Of a DNA stretch of 6,936 nt, positions 1-4,400 are shown one piece after another (positions within the stretch are counted from its first letter, which is position 1; each line of letters starts with the position of its first letter). Where the stretch lies: NCBI GenBank assembly GCA_050179135.1, contig JBFXFK010000231.1, positions 1 to 6,936 on the forward strand. Reading direction: 5' to 3'. This DNA is from UBA4064 sp050179135. Its GTDB lineage: Bacteria; Desulfobacterota; Desulfobacteria; Desulfobacterales; Desulfatirhabdiaceae. A model generated the notes under the pieces. That model was not told the DNA's origin. It saw only the letters and a list, made by a program, of their open reading frames with translations, and did not search any database. The position numbers were made by a program, and so were the translations under genes.

Positions 1-419
1 GGATATGCGTCGAGTTGATTCATGTCGGAAACCATGCCCGCGCGCAGGGGATTGAGATGGATGTAACGCACCAGTTCGAGCAGGTAGGGATCTTCCTGGC
101 ACAATATGGATCTGTACCGGTTCTGAAAAAGATGGCCGGATCGGTTGTGTCGCCGGTTATGGGATACCGCATAACCGGTCAGAAGCCTTCTCATAAAAGT
201 CGAAACAGAACCGATTCCGGTTCTGAGCAACAGGTGAAAGTGGTTGTCCAGCATCGCCCATGCCAGGCACCGGATTCCGGAATCAGTTAAAAGGGCAGCC
301 AGACGATCCAGAAAATTCTTTCTGTCGTCATCATCCAGGAATATCTTCTGGCGGTTGATCCCCCTTCCAATCACATGGTGAAGGGCGCCGGGTGCATCGA
401 TTCGTGATTGTCGCGGCAT
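1..419 (-). CDS. REP-associated tyrosine transposase (RAYT, Y1/HUH type), partial: N-terminal ~139 codons
   Basis: Open frame from an ATG at 419-417 running off the left edge of the window without a stop. The translation begins MPRQSRIDAPGALHHVIGRG, the typical opening of the IS200-like TnpA_REP family, where 'HHVIGRGINRQKIF' is the first conserved strand. The HUH metal-binding motif is visible as N-H-F-H-L-L-L (His60 and His62). About 57 residues later comes Y-I-H-L-N-P-L-R-A-G, whose Tyr119 is the likely single catalytic tyrosine by spacing. Between them lies the conserved N-R-S-G-H-L-F-Q-N-R-Y-R-S block. Such proteins are single-strand DNA nucleases thought to act on REP palindromes with a GTAG-type head; they are usually domesticated single-copy genes rather than active insertion sequences. 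The ribosome site is weak (GGAA a few bases before the ATG). The gene follows the PIN toxin after a 74-bp gap. Family assignment is firm; completeness cannot be judged. Confidence 0.9.
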   Translation of the reverse strand, partial: MPRQSRIDAPGALHHVIGRGINRQKIFLDDDDRKNFLDRLAALLTDSGIRCLAWAMLDNHFHLLLRTGIGSVSTFMRRLLTGYAVSHNRRHNRSGHLFQNRYRSILCQEDPYLLELVRYIHLNPLRAGMVSDMNQLDAY

Positions 420-493
420 GCGTTCCGAATATTAAAAGCAGGCAATGAAATCAAGTTGAAATGGTGAGAACGTCCCGTAGCCCACACTCTACG

Positions 494-919
494 CTATCCC
501 ACACAGTTTCCCATATTTCGTAACAGACATTTGAACCCTGCTTGCTCAAAGTGATGATCAGTCGTCAGGGCATCAGTCAATTTTCGTTCTTTCATCACAA
601 CAAATGAAATGCAATCTGTAAGCCCCCAATCTTTGTCCATACGCGATGAATATAATTTGAGTGTTTTTGAAAAAAGTTGCGGAGTTATTGATAAAATTTC
701 TACATCTTCATCATCGCGAAGATCATTCAGCGTATCAACAGCCAATATTCTCCATTGGGATTTGGCCAAAGCATTACCGATTTCAGTTAAAACGGCTTCA
801 GTTTTGATGAGCTTGACGTCAATCTGATCACCCAATAATGAGGCTTGATGATGGAATTCATCGTGAGAATTTATCAACGCCAGGAAGTAACTGGTATCAA
901 CAAAAATCGGATTGGTCAT
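494..919 (-). CDS. vapC: PIN-domain toxin ribonuclease, VapC type
   Basis: A 141-residue protein of normal size for a single PIN domain. It opens with I-F-V-D-T-S-Y-F-L-A-L, giving the first catalytic acid Asp8. The other expected acidic residues are Glu46 (in V-L-T-E-I-G-N-A-L), Asp102 (in W-G-L-T-D-C-I-S-F) and Asp121 (in A-L-T-T-D-H-H-F-E-Q-A-G-F). The full four-acid metal site is therefore present and the enzyme should be active. Family knowledge: VapC toxins cut tRNA, rRNA or other RNA in the cytoplasm and are held inactive by the cognate antitoxin. The start overlaps the stop of the upstream antitoxin gene in an ATGA junction (919-916), typical of translationally coupled toxin-antitoxin operons. 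The RNA target cannot be told from sequence. A non-toxin PIN nuclease is the only alternative, and the neighbouring antitoxin makes it unlikely. Confidence 0.9.
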   Translation of the reverse strand: MTNPIFVDTSYFLALINSHDEFHHQASLLGDQIDVKLIKTEAVLTEIGNALAKSQWRILAVDTLNDLRDDEDVEILSITPQLFSKTLKLYSSRMDKDWGLTDCISFVVMKERKLTDALTTDHHFEQAGFKCLLRNMGNCVG

Positions 920-1146
920 CGCTTTTCTGTTCCATACAGGTAATGATCATGTTGTGCAGCCAGATCCGAAATTCCCAAATCCATTGCACACCCGGAAAGC
1001 CTTTGAAGGATTTTTTTCTTTCGTTTGATTTTGGGCTTCGTGATCATTTCAATCCGAATCAAATATCGTTGATTTGGTAACAAATGAACTTTTCCTTCAG
1101 GCGTGAGAACATGGCCATCATATGTCGCATAAAGTGTTTGTGTCAT
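916..1146 (-). CDS. vapB: Small antitoxin partner of the PIN toxin (VapB-like, AF2212/DUF104-like)
   Basis: A 76-residue protein beginning MTQTLYATYDGHVLTPEGKV. The pattern 'A-x-Y-D-G-x-V-L-x-P-E-G...L-x-x-x-x-x-Y-L-I-R-I-E' over residues 7-33 resembles the small beta-rich N-terminal domain of AF2212-like antitoxins. A basic linker K-P-K-I-K-R-K-K-K follows (residues 37-45). The C-terminal tail D-L-G-I-S-D-L-A-A-Q-H-D-H-Y-L-Y-G-T (56-73) is the segment expected to fold onto and block the PIN toxin. A strong ribosome site AAGGAG (1157-1162) lies ten bases before the ATG and fixes the start. The stop overlaps the toxin start (ATGA). Antitoxins of such pairs often repress their own promoter, but no operator is proved here. 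The leader directly in front of the ribosome site is one end of a repeat family (see 1163-1200). Role is confident from pairing; the exact antitoxin family is less so. Confidence 0.8.
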   Translation of the reverse strand: MTQTLYATYDGHVLTPEGKVHLLPNQRYLIRIEMITKPKIKRKKKILQRLSGCAMDLGISDLAAQHDHYLYGTEKR

Positions 1147-1162
1147 AATTTGATTACTCCTT

Positions 1163-1200
1163 GATTTCTGAAAAGACTACAACGGGTTTGATTTACACCC
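1163..1200 (+). repeat. Solo end of the MITE family seen at 6495-6724, in the vapB leader
   Basis: This 38-bp stretch matches the reverse complement of the left end of the 6495-6724 element (6495-6532) at 36 of 38 positions by eye, including a perfect 24-bp terminal part covering the ACAACGGGTTTGATTTACAC core. Homology stops exactly where the AAGGAG ribosome site of the antitoxin gene begins (1162). The element's outer tip is at 1200, so its interior would point into vapBC. No matching opposite end is visible between the toxin gene and the left window edge. Confidence 0.8.
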
Positions 1201-1230
1201 TGTAGAGACGCAATGCATTGCGTCTCTACA
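1201..1230. repeat. Perfect 30-bp palindrome (REP-like, GTAG head)
   Basis: Two 15-base arms, TGTAGAGACGCAATG and CATTGCGTCTCTACA, are exact reverse complements with no spacer. It abuts the MITE-type end directly at 1200/1201. Palindromes with a GTAGAGACGC head are a known dispersed class in several bacterial groups. The GTAG tetranucleotide at the foot of the hairpin is also the signature recognised by RAYT transposases, one of which lies at the left end of this window. An operator for the toxin-antitoxin pair is possible but less likely. Confidence 0.85.
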
Positions 1231-1244
1231 GGCCGAAATGATGA

Positions 1245-1447
1245 TCAGGTTCCGGGCGGGTGGCACAGAAACGGCTCGCATTTCAGCAGGATATCTTCCA
1301 TAATCGGGGTGATTGCCTGAAATTCGGAATCATCATAAATTCTTCGGCAATGGTGTTAACCAGTCGCCGGTCAGCTCCTAACGTCAGGTGGAGCGCCCTG
1401 AGAAACGATGTTTTGCCGGAATTGTTCATACCGACCGGCACCGTCAA
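1245..1447 (-). pseudogene. Remnant of an AAA/OLD-like ATPase gene with a Walker A motif
   Basis: One frame (1447 down to 1283) reads L-T-V-P-V-G-M-N-N-S-G-K-T-S-F-L-R-A-L-H-L. This is a textbook Walker A loop (G-x-N-N-S-G-K-T-S) in the context used by OLD-family and RecF/SMC-like ATPases near the protein start. The frame closes at a TGA (1285-1283). A second frame, one step away, continues with D-S-E-F-Q-A-I-T-P-I-M-E-D-I-L-L-K-C-E-P and stops at 1245, which suggests a frameshifted or internally deleted gene. No Walker B or Toprim segment is present. A TAA at 1450-1448 sits in frame immediately before the Walker frame, so no intact start exists. ATPase origin is well supported by the motif; the OLD family name is a guess. 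Confidence 0.6.
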
Positions 1448-1655
1448 TTAAAAGATTAATGCAGCGAAAGTAGCAACGTCCCGCATGCCGTTCGCATTCA
1501 GGGACTGACGTTTGGACTTGAAACTCATCAGATTGTGGCGGGAAAGGTTGTCAAAACCGTCACAGATGTCTGTCAGATCCGGTTCCCCATCTTCCCGCTC
1601 AACAATCACCACATCCAGATACTGGCGCTTCAGGGAACAGGGAATATCAGATCGT
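1448..1655 (-). pseudogene. Fragment of an unidentified gene, cut by the ~100-bp repeat
   Basis: An open stretch of the minus strand reads S-L-K-R-Q-Y-L-D-V-V-I-V-E-R-E-D-G, then D-L-T-D-I-C-D-G-F-D-N-L-S-R-H-N-L-M-S-F, then K-S-K-R-Q-S-L-N, ending at TAA 1450-1448. It has the composition of a real protein, with a hydrophobic strand, acidic turns and no stops. Its upstream side runs into the dispersed repeat at 1644-1742 and its downstream side into the ATPase remnant. The pattern resembles the N-terminal part of uncharacterised proteins of about 150 residues that I have seen beside transposon-rich loci, but I cannot name a family. It has lost its start and its C-terminal part. Confidence 0.45.
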
Positions 1656-1742
1656 TTTGATAATAATCCGGGGATTCAATTCCGTCAACCCGTGGCTTCT
1701 GGCATGGGGATGCTGGGAAATCCGGCAGCCGGTTGCGGGACC
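1644..1742. repeat. Dispersed ~100-bp repeat, copy 1
   Basis: Matches 3695-3794 with about five substitutions and one single-base indel over ~100 bp (around 94-95% identical by eye). The shared core includes CCGGGGATTCAATTCCGTCA and CTGGCATGGGGATGC. This copy starts 98 bp beyond the stop of the AAA/nuclease gene and interrupts the gene fragment at 1448-1655. No terminal inverted repeats or target duplication were found, so it is not an obvious transposon. Confidence 0.85.
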
Positions 1743-1840
1743 AGAATGAATCGAAGCAGCAGGGTTCCGTCTATCCGCACAGATCCAGAAATCCCCAATT
1801 CTTTCCCCGTGCAGAAATTTTTCTCAGGAACTTTCCGGCA
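1743..1840. other. Spacer downstream of the AAA/nuclease gene, no gene seen
   Basis: Just under 100 bp between the AAA/nuclease stop and repeat copy 1. There is no Rho-independent terminator with a T-run on the minus strand. Positions 1744-1776 resemble 3584-3614 (sharing AAGCAGC and CCGTCTATCC), which may be a decayed extension of the repeat family or chance. Confidence 0.4.
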
Positions 1841-3433
1841 TCATGTCCATCCGATCGCTGCAACCGTCACGGTCACATCGCCCACCCGGTGTTCCTGTGA
1901 CAGTTGTGCCAATATCGATTCATCATCCACTGGCACAAACAGGGCCAGCGTGACTGAATTCAGCTTCAGTTTGCGGGCATATTCCGCCGCCTGCTCAACC
2001 GCTTTTTCAGTTACTGTCATGTCGATAAAACTTTTAACTTCGATAATCCCATGTTTCCCATTACAGCGGACATGAATATCCACCTTGCCATTACCGGTGG
2101 GAAATTCGGGGCTGATGACACATCGTCTCCCGACCGCCTCCTTCAACCACGCATACAGATGAAAATGTCCCACAGCTTCGGTGTAATGCAGATCGGTCCG
2201 ACGGGGCTGGTCTTTGAAGGGATTCAATCCTCTGGCCTTCATCCGGACCAGATACGCCCTGTAACGCTGTATCAGTGATGGCAGATTCAGGTTTTCTCCC
2301 GCAAACACATCCGCCAGATCGTCCAGAACATCCAGTGCCAGAATGGGCAGGTGATCTCCCATCAGGTCATTGGTAAGACTGTCATAAATACATTTTTGAA
2401 TAAACGGCGATGAAAACCGGCAGACATCCCGAACGTCACCCGCGTCACTGGTTTGGGGCGCATAATCGATGATACCGTTCAGATAGAGATAACTGCACCA
2501 TTCCACACGCAAATTGAAGGGAATATCCGATTTGCCAAACAGATCCACGACATGGGAACGATACGCGCCTCTGGCTTTGACAATCAGATTCAGAACCGTA
2601 TTGTTCCATTCGGTAAACAATGCCCTTTGGTAAACGGTTTTCCAGATATCCAGGCAGATCGGTCTGTCATGCCCCGGGTTGTATTTTTCGGTCAACAACT
2701 CCCCAAGCCAGCCGACAAGCCCTGGCTGACCATTGGTCACTTCAAACACCTTCTGAACGACTTCCGGATGAACCGGTTGACCGGATTCCCCCTGATACTG
2801 ATCAAACAGACTGACCACCTCATCTGATGTAAAATTGGGCACATGCAGACTTCGCTGGATGTTGAAGGGCGAGCCTTTCAGACTTTCTACTCCCAGCACG
2901 GCCTTAACACCGATCAGGGCCAGGCCGTGAAGCCAGTAGTGTTCCCGGGACTGATAGATATTGCGGAACAGGGTGACAATCTGGTCAATGATGACAGATG
3001 GCAGGCTGTCAAATTCATCGATAAACAGGATGACCGGTTTTTCAAACAACCCTTTTTTTCGGTGAAACAGGGCTCCCCATTCATGGATGCTTTCCAGCAC
3101 ATCAATTTCTTTGTCAAATGCATCCAGCACCAAAAGTGGAATCTGCTGTAACAGGGTTGTCTGGGGCTTTGGATCATCCGTATCAAAAATTATCCCCTGC
3201 ATGGACATGCTTCCGATGATGAACCGGTCCGGAACTTCCTGTTCAATCCGCTGTTTTACCTGACGCATGAGCCAGGTCTTGCCGGTCTGACGGGGCGCCC
3301 AGATGGTGAAAAAATGGCCGGATTTGCCGGGTTCACCGACAATGGAATGGAAGCAGTTTTCCACCAGTCCGCTTCGGGGGACGCAGAAATGGATATCCTG
3401 ATCAACCGGCCCGTAGGAATGGAATCGGCGCAT
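1841..3433 (-). CDS. AAA-family ATPase with C-terminal PD-(D/E)XK nuclease domain
   Basis: A 530-residue protein that appears intact, with ribosome site AAGGAG (3440-3445) six bases before the ATG. The N-terminus M-R-R-F-x-S-Y-G-P-V-D leads into a P-loop W-A-P-R-Q-T-G-K-T (45-53; the first Walker glycine is replaced by Ala) and a Walker B P-V-I-L-F-I-D-E-F-D (133-142). A helical middle region follows. Near the C-terminus G-N-G-K-V-D-I-H-V (447-455), then G-I-I-E-V-K-S-F (462-469) and Gln481 reproduce the PD-(D/E)XK arrangement (Asp452, Glu465, Lys467), as in PDDEXK_9-like domains attached to AAA proteins. Such fusions are common as uncharacterised accessory genes, and nucleic-acid cleavage controlled by ATP is the expected activity. 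It lies downstream of the broken pglZ in the same direction but behind repeats, so co-transcription is doubtful. Domain calls are firm; biological role is unknown, with defence as the best guess from context. Confidence 0.85.
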   Translation of the reverse strand: MRRFHSYGPVDQDIHFCVPRSGLVENCFHSIVGEPGKSGHFFTIWAPRQTGKTWLMRQVKQRIEQEVPDRFIIGSMSMQGIIFDTDDPKPQTTLLQQIPLLVLDAFDKEIDVLESIHEWGALFHRKKGLFEKPVILFIDEFDSLPSVIIDQIVTLFRNIYQSREHYWLHGLALIGVKAVLGVESLKGSPFNIQRSLHVPNFTSDEVVSLFDQYQGESGQPVHPEVVQKVFEVTNGQPGLVGWLGELLTEKYNPGHDRPICLDIWKTVYQRALFTEWNNTVLNLIVKARGAYRSHVVDLFGKSDIPFNLRVEWCSYLYLNGIIDYAPQTSDAGDVRDVCRFSSPFIQKCIYDSLTNDLMGDHLPILALDVLDDLADVFAGENLNLPSLIQRYRAYLVRMKARGLNPFKDQPRRTDLHYTEAVGHFHLYAWLKEAVGRRCVISPEFPTGNGKVDIHVRCNGKHGIIEVKSFIDMTVTEKAVEQAAEYARKLKLNSVTLALFVPVDDESILAQLSQEHRVGDVTVTVAAIGWT

Positions 3434-3590
3434 GGGGTACTCCTTTATGGGGTGGCGCTGTGGGTGTTATTTGCATGGGGCATCCATCAGACCGTCGGAC
3501 AAACGGCATCTTTCTCCTGATTTTCCGGTTTTGGCGGTTCATCAATAACCTTCCAATCACCGCGGGTTAATGAGACGTTGCATGAATGTG
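3434..3590 (-). other. Spacer upstream of the AAA/nuclease gene, with a possible gene tail
   Basis: Contains the ribosome site of the AAA/nuclease gene. One minus-strand frame stays open for about 49 codons and ends at TGA 3489-3487. Its tail reads T-R-G-D-W-K-V-I-D-E-P-P-K-P-E-N-Q-E-K-D, which looks like a genuine acidic protein C-terminus. It has no start of its own and may be the end of a deleted gene. I do not recognise it, and chance is possible. No clear promoter was identified by eye. Confidence 0.3.
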
Positions 3591-3665
3591 TCAAAGCAGC
3601 GACCCGTCTATCCAAACCATGTTCTTGAAAAACATATCATGGGGGGATGAGATGACGGTATTCAT
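3591..3665 (-). pseudogene. N-terminal remnant of an Rpn-family nuclease/transposase gene
   Basis: Starts at ATG 3665-3663 and reads M-N-T-V-I-S-S-P-H-D-M-F-F-K-N-M before a TGA at 3593-3591, 24 residues in all. The block 'P-H-D-x-F-F-K' close to the N-terminus is the hallmark of Rpn/YhgA-like recombination-promoting nucleases (PD-(D/E)XK, formerly 'transposase_31'), whose full length is around 280-320 residues. Everything after the first 16 or so codons is unrecognisable, so this is a relic. The motif is short, so the family name is probable rather than certain. Confidence 0.45.
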
Positions 3666-3683
3666 TTACGGCTCCGGAATCGA

Positions 3684-4400
3684 TCAATGGTGGCATGTCA
3701 GATGGTTTTGATCATAATCCGGGGATTCAATTCCGTCAACCCGTGGTTTCTGGCATGGGGATGCGTGGGAAATCCGGCAACCGGTTGCGGGACCGGTTTT
3801 CAGAGATAGCCGGGGCGGGGGGCGGCAATCTGCGGTCTGACAAGATGGCGTTGTGGTAAGTCGGATGGACCGATCATTCCGGTGCTCAAATCTGAAGTTC
3901 ATAAGTAAGGAGCGTCCCGTAAAACCCGATTTCAGCGTGATGGATCGGGTTGCCGGATTCACGGCGCCCCCGGGTTTTGCCTCTCCCACGGTCTTCCCTT
4001 TGACATCCTGTGCCTCAAGGATTATTTCAAAATCGGTGTGATGCGAAAAAAGACCTTCTGCCCAGGGAATAACTTCAACCACAGGCCGGCGGGTCGTGAT
4101 TCTTTTTGCCCCCTCCTTGTAGGTCAGCTCGACACTGAAGTGGCGGACATCCGGCTGGGATACGCTTTCCAGTTTCACGACCAACACCGGTACAACGGAT
4201 TCCGGCAGTGATGCACCGCCATGGAAGTAGAGCAGTCCGCTCCGATAGGGCGCCATGCTCCGTGGCGCTGCAAAATTGTCATAATCTCCCCGGATGCCAG
4301 CCTTGTCACAGGTTAGAACAAGGCTGTTATTGTCATTGCCCCCTTTGCCCAGCATGGATCGAATGTACTGAACGGCCATGTCCCTGTCGGCCTGGCGCAT
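3684..4400 (-). pseudogene. pglZ: C-terminal part of the frameshifted PglZ gene
   Basis: This frame is shifted by one base from the upstream PglZ frame and carries the natural continuation of the protein. From about 4373 it reads V-Q-Y-I-R-S-M-L-G-K-G-G-N-D-N-N, then G-I-R-G-D-Y-D-N-F-A-A-P-R-S-M-A and L-L-Y-F-H-G-G-A-S-L-P-E-S-V-V-P-V. These are the conserved C-terminal blocks of PglZ proteins, including the His of Y-F-H-G-G-A-S that closes the metal site in this superfamily. The ATG at 4400 is within the overlap and has no good ribosome site, so this half is probably not made separately. After K-S-G-F-T-G (about 3915) similarity becomes ragged: a different frame, the same as that of the N-terminal part, offers D-L-S-T-G-M-I-G and a stop at 3802-3800. 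A second indel near 3895-3910 is therefore likely. The final residues are repeat sequence. Confidence 0.8.
3695..3794. repeat. Dispersed ~100-bp repeat, copy 2
   Basis: Partner of the copy at 1644-1742, in the same orientation. It lies immediately beyond the point (TGA 3802-3800) where the PglZ gene may originally have ended. The open frame of the broken PglZ C-terminus runs through the repeat and stops at 3684, so the last ~35 residues of that frame (from G-P-A-T-G-C-R-I-S on) are repeat-encoded and not part of the PglZ family. Confidence 0.85.

Noticed and set aside
420..493. Promoter for the RAYT gene (TTGATT and TAATAT on the minus strand)
   Set aside because: The two hexamer-like boxes are only about 14 bp apart, which is too short for a standard sigma-70 promoter.
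1201..1230. The palindrome as the VapB operator
   Set aside because: It is in a suitable position, but it belongs in appearance to a dispersed GTAG-headed class and abuts another repeat. It is perfect over 30 bp, more like a REP unit than a regulator site. Not excluded experimentally.
1512..2075. Plus-strand open frame of 187 codons across the repeat and the end of the AAA/nuclease gene
   Set aside because: It crosses a dispersed repeat, overlaps the conserved PD-(D/E)XK domain on the other strand, and has a serine/arginine-rich, low-information translation.
4360..4385. Programmed -1 ribosomal frameshift in pglZ
   Set aside because: The junction region (GGGACATGGCCGTTCAG on the minus strand) has no X-XXY-YYZ slippery heptamer and no obvious downstream structure, and PglZ genes are not known to use recoding.
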